Positions 24,181 to 36,253 of a stretch of DNA of 64,000 bases are shown here, piece after piece. Numbering within the stretch: the stretch's first letter is position 1; the number at the start of each line of letters is the position of its first letter. This DNA is from Panorpa germanica. Its lineage: Eukaryota; Arthropoda; Insecta; Mecoptera; Panorpidae. The stretch is taken from NCBI GenBank assembly GCA_963678705.1, contig OY783218.1, forward strand, positions 6,086,152 through 6,150,151. The letters run 5' to 3'. The notes below the pieces were generated by a model. The model saw nothing but the letters and a program-made list of their open reading frames with translations. It was not told the origin of the DNA and did no database searches. The position numbers were made by a program, and so were the translations under genes.

Positions 24181-27100
24181 TAAGTTATCTTTAAGAGAGT
24201 CTAGAATAATATACGACGCGATGGTGAATTTTATCTTATTCGTTCTTATGTACATATAAAAACTTTATTGAGACAGTGTTCTTTTATTGTATCGCAGATT
24301 TATACGACACAACTTGATTCAAACATGAATCACCTCCGAACTAGAGCCCGATGTTTACTTGAGTCGCATTAAATATTTCTAAAACACACTGATCGAGAGG
24401 GTCAAGTCATTGACGCATATGTGTTTCAGACGTAATATTTTATGTAGTACTAGTTTCAGTCAACACAAGAAATCTACATAATTCTGAAAGGTGAAGTGGT
24501 TTCACCATTTGTAGCCAATGACTGAGACATTTCATTTGAACGTCTAAGCTATGAGCAAACTCTTCATGGCAAAAATGTATATATTTCAATAGATATAAAT
24601 ATAAGATTGGAAAAAGGGATGGAATTAGTGACAAATTACCAATAAAATTTATTCCTAAGACCCAGTTCCGTACCTTGACCGTCATGGTGATTGAGATAGT
24701 TTAAGAAATATTGCGAATTAAGAAAACAATTATAAGATACCTATTGTAATATTATGACAAACAAATATTAGTAAATAAAAATAAATTAAAGACATTTTTA
24801 TTGCGAATGTACTATAATTCGTAGTGAGTGCAAATGGCGCCTGCATTTACGCGCAATCTACAAAGCGTCTGCGACAAACACAAGACAACAAACAACTCAT
24901 CCTAAAAAACCTATAAAACATTATTCACGAAAAAAACTCCCCATTGTTAAAACCAAAAACATTTCAAGATAACTCAAATTAAATCCAATTTTTTTTTTTA
25001 AATAAATAAAAGTACTTATTTCATTTACATATTAAATTAAGAGACACATTTAAAAAATTAACTTTAAAATTAGGTTAAATTAGGGTATAATAAATAACAC
25101 ACCAATCTTAAAGACTCCCCTAAGAGAAACTTCATAAAAAAAGAACTAAAGAAGGGGGACCTTTCCTAAGATTGATTGGCTATTATATGGTTTGATGACT
25201 TATATTTTTTTTTAGTTTTGTATTTTAAAAGATTTATGTATGTTTTGTTAAGCTATATGAATGTTATTATATTTACAGATTTTAACATTTAAAAAGACTA
25301 CTATTTCAAAATATCTTATCTATGTTCTACTCATATATTGTTTTCGTAATAAATGAGATGTTCCTTTTTTAATTAAATTTGTTTATCCTTGACTAATTTC
25401 TGATTCTGAGTCCTATCACAGTCTATCTTCCACAATAGAATCTTTATGGCGTCGTGGCCTCATATATTTGTACAAGATCACTTCACACGCTTCACACTTC
25501 ATTAATTGATTATAAACAAATAACATACAGCACTGAAATGTAAATTAAACCCGACACAATAGTCTGGCGTCTAGATGCGAAGGGATGTAAATGACAAAAG
25601 TAAAATTCTTCAGAAAACCGTTTTTCCGTTCCGTTCAGTAGGTTTTAAAATTAACTCTAAATTCTGTCCAAATTTTCGCTTATATTTCTGCGCCACTAAA
25701 TAGTTTAATATATCTTCTATCGTTTGCGCTGGTTATCTCAAAATTTCAAAATTTGTCTCTTAACGAGCCTTCATTTACATATAGAGATCAGTAGCAAAAT
25801 GGGCAAATGCTGAAGATTACAGTGCGGTATATTTCAGTTATACAAATAGGCTGTCGTCTTCATTTCCAAACGAAGTTGTTTCGAAGAGCATATGCAATGC
25901 ATGACGATTTCAGTTGTTACAGTAGAGCTGTAACTCGCTGCATACGTCTTCCTTCCCGCTTCACTTCTCTTTTCATTTTATTCAACAAAGCCAATGCGTT
26001 TTTACGAGTAGTGCGGAGCAGTGGACTTTATAGTACTGTATTAATATTGACAATAAGCTATAAAAAGTAAAAGAAAGTAACCAAGTACTAAACCCTTTTA
26101 ATAAGTCATAAATAATTGCTGGATTACAACACGGTTGATTGGCAAATTATAAATTCGATCAAGAGTTAATTAAAAATTTGATTAAAAATTGAACATCTCT
26201 TGATTCTTTTACTAACCTATTTTTTAATTTAAATCAATACACTCTATATACCTATAATCAACAAGTCGCGTTCCCTGTTCCCTGTTCCCTGTCGTTGTTA
26301 CCCTAAAATTGATGTCACCCTTCCTTTATTTCTCAATCCAGAATAAATCTACATACCTAATTAGTTGGAACGTTCTGATGGCGTACAATACAGCGCAGTA
26401 CGTCATGATGGCCATGGGTATCACACCATGACATATATCAGTGGTTCTTAACCGATGAACAGCGAAATTTTGGTCGTATGAGAGTGATTAACATTGCTAG
26501 GTTGATAAGACTCTTTTACACAATCAGATTTTGACTAACTGTCCGTTTATCGTATTTGCGCAAAACACTCAAATCTTAACAATTACAGATATCTTATCTG
26601 ATCTGATTTTTGTTTGTTTTGTTTTTGTTGTTCTCAGATCTTAGCGCAGATCATAGCTATCTGATGTGCAAACAAACGCACAAATCTGCTTTACTGTACA
26701 TGTACAACTGTCAATTTAAGGCTACTGCAATGAGACAGTCTTTATTCATGAATGTATAATACGCTGTACACTTAATGCGAAACGTCAGAACACCTTGAAA
26801 TCAACTCAAACTCAATTGAGAATTAATCGGACCGTGTGAACTGAAATGTAATAAAATGAAACTAAAATTGAATCTAAAGTTCCTTGCTGACGTTATGCGT
26901 CATGAATTGAACTAGTATGATATTCATTTATTCATTAATATTGCCGTTAACTGCGTTAACTAGAAGACTTAAGGGCAAGAAACCCTTCGAACCACAATGA
27001 CATTTATAAAAGTAATAAAAAAAAAACAAAAATATAAATAGTGTAAATTAGCATAAGTAAATATCAATGAACGATCCTTAATATCGTATGTTATGTATAT

Positions 27101-27266
27101 TGATTATGAATAAATTGTTGATTGGTCATTAGACTAGTTGTAATTACGTAAATAAATCTATCCTTATAAATAAAAATTAATATAGGCAAATAAAAACTTA
27201 ACTTTAAGTTGCATTTTCACTATAATTTTATTTTCCAAATTAACGAACAATTGAATATAATACTAT
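24181..27266. other. AT-rich spacer
   Basis: No gene recognised over 3.1 kb. It includes three tandem GTTCCCT units at 26270-26292. A 20-base CAGTGGTTCTTAACC-type word at 26430 resembles a hAT terminus but has no partner. Confidence 0.45.
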
Positions 27267-27506
27267 GGCTCCTATTTTGTAACTGCTTACCTGACGTCTG
27301 TTAACTCCTGACGATTTTTCAAAGCCCTATATTTTCTAAGCTAAGCTATGTAAGTTTACACAAAACTATCAGAAGAACTTAAATAAAGAACAAAATGGAT
27401 CCCATACCTTGAAACTGACATAAGTAGCCAAATTTGTAAATTATAGGGCTTTGAAAAATCGTCAGGAGTTAACACACGTCAGGTAAACAGTTACAAAATA
27501 GACCCC
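27267..27506. mobile_element. Hairpin-forming TIR element
   Basis: 240 bp with inverted arms of roughly 65 bp. The left arm begins GGCTCCTATTTTGTAACTGC and the right arm, reversed, GGGGTCTATTTTGTAACTGT; they match almost throughout to AAAGCCCTATA. The flanks share TAT, a possible 3-bp duplication. Non-coding; superfamily not assigned. Confidence 0.75.
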
Positions 27507-27753
27507 TATGCCAACTCAGACGTCAGAGAAAAAGTTATAAAATAATTTTCTTCATCTGATCGAAGTGTGTAAAACGGCTTTAAATAAGATATTATAAAAC
27601 ATAGTATAACATACTATGCTAGTTCAAAAAGCGAATTATGGATCTTTCGCAAGCGGAATCACTTATTATGCAAAACAATTTACTTAGTTACATTTATACA
27701 AATATATTTTCTTTCTCCGACGTTTCTACATATTTTCTTTGTTAGTTTTATAA

Positions 27754-27987
27754 TTTAGTGAAGTTCATAATAATCAGAGTGTTGCGTATCTTCGGAAAGA
27801 TTGGGAGCCATTGAAATACAGTCATATGTTGGATGTTGGTGTACAATTCACCATGACAAGGAGACAGGACAGTCGAGTATCCTATCTGGATGTGGGCATG
27901 GACAAGGCTGACATAACATGTGACGTTAATATTATACAGTATGTCAGTTTGTCACATTTATGGCTTAAAAATGTCCTAATGAATTAA
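27754..27987 (+). other. Candidate coding exon, unrecognised
   Basis: An open frame of 77 codons without its own Met at the start, in sequence that is GC-richer than its neighbours. It reads SVAYLRKDWEPLKYSHMLDV then GVQFTMTRRQDSRVSYLDVG and MDKADITCDV. A TTTAG acceptor-like site lies at the left edge (27754-27758). I do not recognise the protein and no partner exon was found. It could equally be a fragment of an unknown repeat or a chance frame. Confidence 0.2.
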
Positions 27988-28185
27988 AACATAAAGATAT
28001 ACATGTGTAGACCCAAATTACTATGATTATATAAATATATTTTAAAAATTTAAATATTATTAGACTTTGAATTAAAATTGTTTAATATTTAATTCCATTG
28101 TAATAATAACAAAACAGAGATTAACTGAGATACCTGCGACGTTTGTTAATGCTTACTTTTGGTATTAATTTACTTTTGGTTAATA

Positions 28186-28776
28186 TACGAGGCGTGTTTT
28201 TTAAGTAAGTACCGTTTTGGAATTAAAAAAAGACGTGCAAAGATATCGCAATAATTTTATTTTTACATGAAAGCCTGTACCAAAATCTACTTTTCTACAT
28301 AATTTCCGTGAATATTGAGGCACTTGTCATAACGTGGCACCAGTTTTTGAATACCCTCCTCATAAAATTCTGCCGCCTGACTTGTTAACCACTGTATCAC
28401 AACTGTTTTGACTTTTTTCATCATGCACATTTGTGCGGCCATCTTTAAATGCTCTCACCTATTTCCTTACCATTCCATCACTCATAATGTTTTGTCCGTA
28501 AACTTCACAGATCTCACGATGAATATCGATCGGTTTTACGCCTTTAGCACTAAGAAATCGTATAACAGCCCGTACTTCACAATCGGCGGGACCCACGATT
28601 GTCGGAGGCATCTTAAACACTCAGTAAACAACGTATACAATGAAGAATCAGACTGTAATGGCTGTAGAAAAGTAGATTAAGGTACAGGCTTTCATGTAAA
28701 AATAAAATTATTGCGATATCTTTGCACGTCTTTTTTTAATTCCAAAACGGTACTTACTTAAAAAACACGCCTCGTA
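28186..28776 (-). mobile_element. mariner deletion derivative with long perfect TIRs
   Basis: 591 bp flanked by TA at 28184-28185 and 28777-28778. The first 96 bp of each end are exact inverted copies, starting TACGAGGCGTG, and the similarity continues for another 15 or so bases. Ordinary mariners have TIRs of about 30 bp, so these are unusually long. The interior encodes the two ends of a mariner transposase on the minus strand with the middle removed. It would need a transposase from elsewhere to move. Confidence 0.9.
28287..28611 (-). pseudogene. mariner transposase, N- and C-terminal ends fused by deletion
   Basis: From Met at 28611 the frame reads MPPTIVGPADCEVRAVIRFL, then KPIDIHREICEVYGQNIMSD, a TAG where Trp is usual, and FKDGRTNVHDE: the mariner helix-turn-helix DNA-binding domain. 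It then passes, in another frame, straight into WLTSQAAEFYEEGIQKLVPR and YDKCLNIHGNYVEK with a stop at 28287-28289, the normal C-terminus. All of the catalytic domain is absent. So there is one nonsense change plus a large deletion that shifts the frame. Confidence 0.9.
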
Positions 28777-28778
28777 TA

Positions 28779-30313
28779 ACGTTAATATTAGGTACATACA
28801 GTAAATAAACAAGGGCACAAAAATAAATTATACTGTAATAAAATTAAAAATATTTTTAATTTATATACAACATTCATAAAAAGAAAAAACCACACAAAGC
28901 TAAAACTAACTGCAGCGAACTCATATTTTAATTCATTGACATTTTTTGCAAATATTTGAAATATTTTTCGCATGCCATTTTTTATTGATGGTTTTATAAT
29001 TATATTTTTTTTAAATTAATGCAAAAGAATTTATTGAATGTTTATGAAAATCATTACATTTTATAAAAAAATAATATTATGAAATATTTCTCTATTATTG
29101 TGTGTATACAAAAACAAATACAACACAATAAAAAGATGCGGTCAAGATTGCAATAATTTCACATTATCTAAGTTATCTAAAAATTATATCTTTCTTCAAA
29201 TCATGATGAGTTCTTTTACCTAGTGGTTTGAATAACTTCCTAAGTCCTAACTTCTTTCATACATTGGTAATTCGTTTAAGTTGATATTTGGCAAATATGG
29301 TATTTCTATTGGTATTTTCTTCCAGTCTCGCAATAAATACATGCTGACTCTAGAAATCGAACCCATTTGCAACATGAGTATTTAATCGTTGTTCTTTTTT
29401 TTCTTTATTATTTCTTCGCACTAATAAAATCTATAATCAACAGTTTTTTCAAAATTAAAATATAGCTCGAATCGCGTTTAAACATTAAAGGTTAAAAATA
29501 TTGTAGGTGTGATATCCCCTCTCACAATCAAATAATGGGGCTTGGCCCCTATCTAAGCATATGCTATACCAAATTACAATTGTAATTACTGAATTAATTG
29601 AAGCCCTTTAGTGTGTTTTATAGCTATTTTATTTATATAAATATACGTAAAAGTTAAATAAAATTAAGGGTGCCTGTAATTGCTGTAACTGTTGATAAAT
29701 AAAAACAAATCTTAATCAATTCTGTTATCTATTTAATTATTTCCGCTGTTTAATCAATAACAAACAATTAAGCTTATGGGAAAATAAAAGTTTTGAACCA
29801 GAAAATATGTTATATAGTTGTGGATTAAAATGATGTTCAGAAAAGTTCTATTAAATTGAACAATGTCCCAGACGTTAAGTTATTTTTTAATTAATCACCA
29901 TATAGTAAAAAATATTTTCTGTTAAAAGTGTAATTTAAATAGACAAACAGTACGTCATCAGTAAACACTTAATTCAAGGATTAGTAATTTGTGACCTTGT
30001 TTAGTTTTCACTGCAGCCTTATGATGCGAATTCACATGGTTAATAGTAGCACAAAAGCATGCTAATATCGAGCAAGTGCTACATACTAGTATATGTATCA
30101 AGCATGTGCTAAAAATGAGAATACTTATTTCGAGTATGCTAGTGAATCGCGAGCCGGTTAATTTATTTTATCACGCTGCCTATGGTGCGAGTGTTTGCTT
30201 ATTAGCATGCTGTATTGAATAGTTGGTCTAAGTGGCGGGTAAAATTGGTATTAAAATTCAATTGTGAAGATTTTCTTGATCAAATATTATGAGTACCTTA
30301 ATACACAATAGGA
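28779..30313. other. AT-rich spacer
   Basis: Nothing recognised. Confidence 0.5.
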
Positions 30314-30316
30314 TTA

Positions 30317-30589
30317 GGGGTCATTCATTAATTAAGTCACACAAATTTCATAAACTGCAACCCCTTCTCTCTTCCCGTCCACATTGTCACATATTGCATA
30401 CCCCGCAGACGTCACACATTTGAAAGTCTTCTTTCGCTTTTTGATCTTAATATTATTATTCTTTTAAAGTCTATATTAAATGTGACATCACAATTTTAAT
30501 GACTCCTCCTCCCTCCATGTCACATCTCCACACACTTTGAGCACCCCCCACCCCCTGGTTTGTGTGTGACGTAATTAATGAATGGCCAC
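30317..30589. mobile_element. TIR element with TTA target duplication
   Basis: 273 bp. The left end is GGGGTCATTCATTAATTAAG and the right end, reversed, GTGGCCATTCATTAATTACG, continuing as GTCACAC. It is flanked by TTA at 30314-30316 and 30590-30592. The interior is rich in CACACC- and CCCTCC-type words and has no frame. The duplication fits PIF/Harbinger. Related sequence lies at 44385-44480. Confidence 0.75.
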
Positions 30590-30592
30590 TTA

Positions 30593-31540
30593 TTGACATA
30601 AAAGAAAAATGATTCGAGAAAATAGCTACTTTTCTACAATTTAATTTAAACTTAATTGAAATAAGTACTTTACCTATGTACCTATGTAATTGTACGTGTA
30701 ATCAAATGCACACATGTTAAAACATACACACACACACACTCGTGCTATGCATATAAAAGTTCTGACGTTTTCATAACGCAGAAAAGTATATTACATTTTA
30801 TAATGTAATATTTATTGTAAGCTTCGTAAAAAACATTGAAGTTAATTACTTTAGAAAAAAAAATTCCAGTTAAAATGAAAATTATACTGCGTGATATTAC
30901 TTCCGCAGTGAAATGTTGTTTTTATGAGAATTTTAACAGCATTTTTATGGAATTATTTTACAACCAAGAAAAGATCTTTCAGCGGTGTTTACATGTACAA
31001 TTAAATAAATTAATGTTCAATTTAGTAAAAGTTTAATGAGTAAAATAAAAATATTTATTATAATCAAAGAGAAATAAAGATAATAATTATGAGTATATGA
31101 ACCAATGCAGAATTCGTCAAGTAATTAGAATTTTTAAATTCTTTGTTTTTATTTTTCATTAATTAATGTTATGACGATTACTATACGAGTATAATTTAGC
31201 GGTTTTATTTTATAATAAATTTAAGTAAAAATTTAATTTCCCGTTGATAAATATATATCGTTATAAAATGTAGTAACATAAACACACAAGTGTTGACATG
31301 TAAAACGCAGAACTAATTAAGCATGCAACAACTCTGTCGTTACGCTAATGAGAAAGACTTCAAGAAGGAAAAGCATTAAGGCATTCGTCTCATAGGTGTG
31401 TCAAATCCTGTTTTTTGTGGTGAAATGCATTAATTTAAGTTAAATGAAGATATCCATAACGTACAAAATTTTATTAAATGTTTGGAGCTGATCTACAATA
31501 ATATCTAAAAAGGTGCAATTTTTGCATTGCTTTATTGTTA
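30593..31540. other. AT-rich spacer
   Basis: No gene recognised. A short (AC)n tract lies at about 30725-30740. Confidence 0.5.
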
Positions 31541-31788
31541 AACATGATAAACAACAACTGAGAAGCGCAAATGTTCACGAAAAACAAAACTGCGTGTTCA
31601 AACCTAGCAGACTAAAAAACAACAACAAACGTGTTTTCCTTTGATCTTACCTACTCCCGATGGGAATGTGTTTTGTTTACTAAAACAGCAACAAATAACA
31701 AAAATGTTTTAAGAACTGTCTCTTTGGTGTAAACATTTTTGTTTTTGTTCGTGTTTTATTGAACTGTCTCTCTGGTGAGAAACTGGCA
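31541..31788 (-). mobile_element. TIR element family F, half copy
   Basis: Matches the first 240 or so bases of the full element at 60399-60814 in reverse orientation, ending TGGTGAGAAACTGGCA next to TAA. The other half is missing. Confidence 0.7.
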
Positions 31789-34424
31789 TAACTATTTAAA
31801 CAGATATTCGAAAACATAATACGTAAATTTTACAAATAATATACAGGACCCTAGATTTAATAAAAGCGTGGGGCTTGAAGCCGGTCCTGTGTTTGCATTT
31901 AATATTTCGAATCGTAATTCAAAGGCAGGTATCGAATAAGTGCATTGAATGCGGCAATGAACATACATATGGCATAAAGCTGAACCTGACACAATCCGAT
32001 TCCATCTTGCAGCGCGTACCACGAAACCAAACGGCCAGGTGTTGGACGTGTGCGCCGTGTGTTTGTGTTTATGAATATGTATTACTTGTTTGTTTGTGTT
32101 AGTGTTACTGTAGTGTATGCAGGCACAGACTCATTTCGTACTTGGACACCCAGCACCTGGTTTCAGACATCGTGTCTGGAGCCGCATTATCTTTACCAGG
32201 GGTGCTCAACACATTATATCAGCGCTTTCTTCTAAAATGTAGTGATTTTCAATATATTATTAAGTTTAGAATGATTTATTGATAGTGTGTCAATTTATTC
32301 TTTGTATTATTCCAAGAAATCAGATTACTTAAAACCCAATTATTTATTTAGCGTTATCTTATCTACTTTTAAGATTATTTTATCAAAACCTGATCTTAAA
32401 ACTATAATACGACTTCTTGTCACTGACCAATCTATATGTGGCAAGTACCTTCCACGGTTTTGTCGAGAAAAAGTTGCACTAAAAAAACTTGTACTTGTTT
32501 TTAATTGCCGTAATAATTAAGTATATTCTTTGATAATATATTTATAAGACATTTTAGGAATTGTAAATTTTTAATCAAACTTATATGTTGTTTTGAAATC
32601 AAAGACTTTTATTTTAGTAATTTACATACACATTATAATATGTAATTACACTGTCTAACTTAAATCATACTATCTTACCTGAAATCGAATAAACGACATA
32701 TAAAGTTTATTATTTAAATTGTCAATTTCTTGTTATATAATTTTATTATAACATAACATTATGCATAGTGAGTTGTGTCAGCTCCAGTGTTACCAACTAA
32801 GGAAATATATTTCCTTTACATATTTATATATAAAGCACTTTTTAATAATGAAAATAATAAAAAATACTACATATATTAATATAAATCTACTATCAACGTT
32901 AAATGATTAATTGAATTAGAATTTCATAAAAACTAAATAAGTGAAACGCAAGAATCCATACAATACTACAATACGATGGTACGCATGTAGGAGTATCTTC
33001 AGTAAAAACCAAACAAAAGTATTTACTTATATAAAATGGCTGTACAATATAACCTCTGTACGCCTGTACACACTGACAGCTCTATCATGTCTAGCCACTA
33101 TTATAGTAAAGTTTGCTCAAAAAAATCTCAAGATAAGTCGTAGAAGCTGCCTGATAACGTGTAGCTTAATGCATAAAACCAGATCAGCATTACGTACAAA
33201 AGAGTTAGTATTAAAAGATTTATTTTCAGAACTTTTTTCATATCATACTCGCGTATGTGGGCTATTTATTATTCCATATACGAGTATATGGGCTTTAACA
33301 ATGACTTGCCTATGTGAATAAATATTTAACTGTAATAGTATTTTGCAAATTATCAATGGTGTAAGACAAGCACTAAACTGAAGACCTGAAATTTGAACCC
33401 AAAGATAAAAAGAAATAAGTAAAATTCGTTATCTCAGCAAACTTGACGACAGTAAATAAATATAATAATAATCTTTTTAATCATATTTAAAGTAGTTGCC
33501 TTTTTCAATTTCGTTTCTTTGCCGCAATAACTTAGTACTCATTTTAGTACAGAAGATTAAGAACGACTACAAAAGGTTGCGAATTTTAAAACGATATTTT
33601 CTTATGGACTTTTATACTTGCATTTTGCCTTCAAGCAAGCAGCGGGCACGAGCTATTGAGTTTTAAAAAACAAATGAGCTGGTTAAAGCAGAACCAGTAA
33701 TTTTAAACAATTTACGCGGGGGGTAAAATATAGCTCGTAAACGCATGTAATCTTAATCCATCTTGCTTAAGCAGATGCTTGAAGCAAATGTTATTGTTTT
33801 CGCAGGTTGCTTTCTGTTATTACCATTTCTATATATTAAAATAAGTAAGCAGAATAAAAACATGTGCAAAGACACATAGAAAGAATCTTATTGTAAGCAT
33901 TATAGCAACACTTGAAATTATTCAATTAAAAAAATATGTAAAAAAAATTCATCGTAACGTATCGCACAAACTATCAACGTCTTATTCTTATACCGGTAGA
34001 GGAGGAGTTATGCAAAATAGTCTCCAATCACGATTAATATTAATGCATACTCATATTTGCATATCGAAGATGGGATTCTAGATAAATAATGAGTTTAAAT
34101 ATTGAATCATCTTGACCAACATAAAAAAAAAATTTATATATATATAAAAAAAGAAAAAGCAATTTCAAGTTTATACCCTTTATTATAAAGGGCGTTCTGT
34201 AACATATGGTCTGTTTAAATTAACGTTTTTTAAATGTTTATTTAGCCCTAAGCTACGTTACAAATACAGCTTCTTCTTCACACACCTATTTACCATGTCT
34301 ATTTAAATTTTATAACCAATAAATCTTGCTAAATGAACTTTGTCTTCTTCTCGTGACGTAAAAATAAATTTAAATTGAAGTTGCAATTTAACTATGCACG
34401 AAATATACTCCGAGCTATATGAAC
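31789..34424. other. AT-rich spacer
   Basis: No gene recognised. A 126-codon frame at 32941-33321 has no Met start, no domain and AT-driven composition; I treat it as chance. Confidence 0.45.
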
Positions 34425-34525
34425 AAAAACAAGGATAATACGAATCAAAAATTAATTATGCACAATGATTTGTAAATTAATGAGTCAAGGCAGAAGAATG
34501 TAGTGCCCAATGGCAAAAACAAATA
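34425..34525 (+). mobile_element. I/R1-type LINE 3' tail
   Basis: About 100 bp related to the LINE tail at 19085-19175: TGCACAATGATTTGTAAATT, then AAGGCAGAAGAATGTAGTGC and CAATGGCAAAAAC. The coding part is absent, so this is a heavily 5'-truncated copy. Confidence 0.55.
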
Positions 34526-34564
34526 TAACGATTGTAACGAAATAAAACGATTTATTTTTTACTA

Positions 34565-34835
34565 ATATTTTCCCCTAAACACAGTTACGTATATGTAAAG
34601 TTCATTTAATATAATAAGGTTTACTTTTACATAACATTATTTACGTTAATATATTGTAGGATTCCATAACAAAAGTTATCCTTCAACATAAATTTATGTT
34701 TTCTGACGTTAATAAATAAAAATCATTTAAGTTCTAAATGTGTTTTGCTTTTATTTAATGACAATGTAACAAAATTATGTTAAACTTTGGTAAATTACAA
34801 AACGTTACGTTTCATAACAAATTTTACGTTAAATA
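34565..34835 (+). repeat. AT-rich dispersed repeat E, copy 2
   Basis: Longest of the related copies. It contains CCATAACAAAAGTTATCCTT and TTTTCTGACGTTAATAAA, and ends near AAAACGTTACGTTTCATAAC. Non-coding. Confidence 0.45.
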
Positions 34836-34994
34836 AAGCATGCTTGACTCCATACCGGTGTGACTTCACGGACCAACGTTATATTTTCTGGGCTTGATTG
34901 TTATCTAAGTTTAATTTATTATATTCTCATTTAATTCTAACTTCCTTAAGCAGCGATAGTACACATATACGAGGTTGCGACACCAACTACAACA

Positions 34995-35050
34995 TAGTAC
35001 TAGGTCGTCGGTGATAGGATCCTTATTACGATGAAAAGAAATAAAGTTAC
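34995..35050 (+). repeat. SINE-like tail fragment
   Basis: Contains GTCGGTGATAGGATCC followed by an A/T-rich end, like the tails at 49480-49545 and 61889-61955. Confidence 0.4.
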
Positions 35051-35133
35051 ATTTAATCTAAAAATCGACATTATATTAAAAAAAGTAAGAACAAAGAATC
35101 AATTTTTATTTTTAAATGAGTGACGTCATAACA

Positions 35134-35145
35134 GGGGGGGGGGGG
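35134..35145. repeat. Run of 12 G
   Basis: An uninterrupted G12 tract beside a TGACGTCATAAC word. Rare in a window this poor in GC. Confidence 0.9.
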
Positions 35146-35881
35146 ATATATTGTGGGGCACGACGTGACAAGGAAACAGACATTCTATTTACACCATATT
35201 GTTTACAAAAGATAACTTTTTTACGCTGAATAAACCTTAAATACATGTTACCAACTAAATAACTTCATCTATTTTTACAATTTAATAATGAAATATTAAA
35301 TTATAAAAATATATACGTCACAAATATAAAAAATTTGGGTGGTTCATGTTAAGTTATTATAAGAATTCAAATGTCCTGACCCTGAATAAAACCGAGCCAG
35401 TTGGTGGCGCGAGGGTATAGTGTCGTTTAGCGGTGAAGGGTAGATAGGCAGAAATGGTGAACCCCACTCTGCATTCTCAGGGGCTCTGGGCTATTGATAG
35501 GGGACGACATGTGTAGCAAATGGTTTTCAGCAAGTGTCTGAATTGCAAACAATGACAATATCCAAACTATTATACTGTTAATATAGACAAGTATACGACT
35601 CAGCGTCAGGGGCTGTGGCAGGGGCCCGTCGGACGTCGTACGTCGTATGTGGCTCGACGCTGAACATGGAGACATTACTCTTTTGTAATGAACTTGTATT
35701 GTTCTTATTGAACGCAAATTTTGGAAATATATCAAATGGAAAATATATCTAATCATAATAAAAAAAAACACATATACGTGGTCTGTCAGAAACAGCCGAC
35801 TGCTAACGCCAAATGTATTTGAAATGTAATTATAAGTTTAAATATTGTTATAATATTCTTTAATTTAATGAACTATGCTTT
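35146..35881. other. Spacer with a GC-richer part
   Basis: 35380-35660 is GC-richer than its surroundings and holds a 114-codon minus-strand frame (35427-35771) without recognisable domain. It includes a CGTCGGACGTCGTACGTCGTA near-repeat. It may be the tail of an unrecognised element. Confidence 0.4.
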
Positions 35882-35884
35882 TTA

Positions 35885-36250
35885 GGCCCGCACATTGGTC
35901 GACTGATTGCAAACGCGAGCCCCGAATTTGCTCGATCCAAATAAGAATGCAAATGTATTGTTAGTGAGAGAACACACACGCCATGAACGAAACTAAACTG
36001 ATTTGACTGTGTTTCTTCGTCGCAGGGCAATTACGTTTCATGCTTTTGATGGTGACGTCATGAGCAGAGATGTGCACAAATACTATTCAAAAGTATTTTA
36101 GTGCATACATACAAATACCTCATAATACGACAAAATAAAATCCTTAATTATGTATTGTTAAAAATTTTGTAGAGACACGAAACCCGGCTCGACATTGCTC
36201 GTTTTTCGTTTACTTCAGTTTGCAATCAGTTGACGCGTGTGCAGACGGCC
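35885..36250. mobile_element. TIR element with GGCC ends, family B copy 1
   Basis: 366 bp flanked by TTA at 35882-35884 and 36251-36253. Ends: GGCCCGCACATTGGTCGACT and, reversed, GGCCGTCTGCACACGCGTCA. Both run on to CTGATTGCAAAC. No frame. The TTA duplication and GG start suggest PIF/Harbinger. A second copy in reverse orientation is at 58109-58476. Confidence 0.75.
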
Positions 36251-36253
36251 TTA

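Noticed and set aside
25807-26070. 87-codon plus-strand frame
   Set aside because: No recognisable domain and no supporting splice or repeat context.
26430-26450. CAGTGGTTCTTAACC word resembling a hAT end
   Set aside because: No matching opposite end.
32941-33321. 126-codon plus-strand frame
   Set aside because: No ATG start, no domain, and composition as expected from AT-rich DNA.
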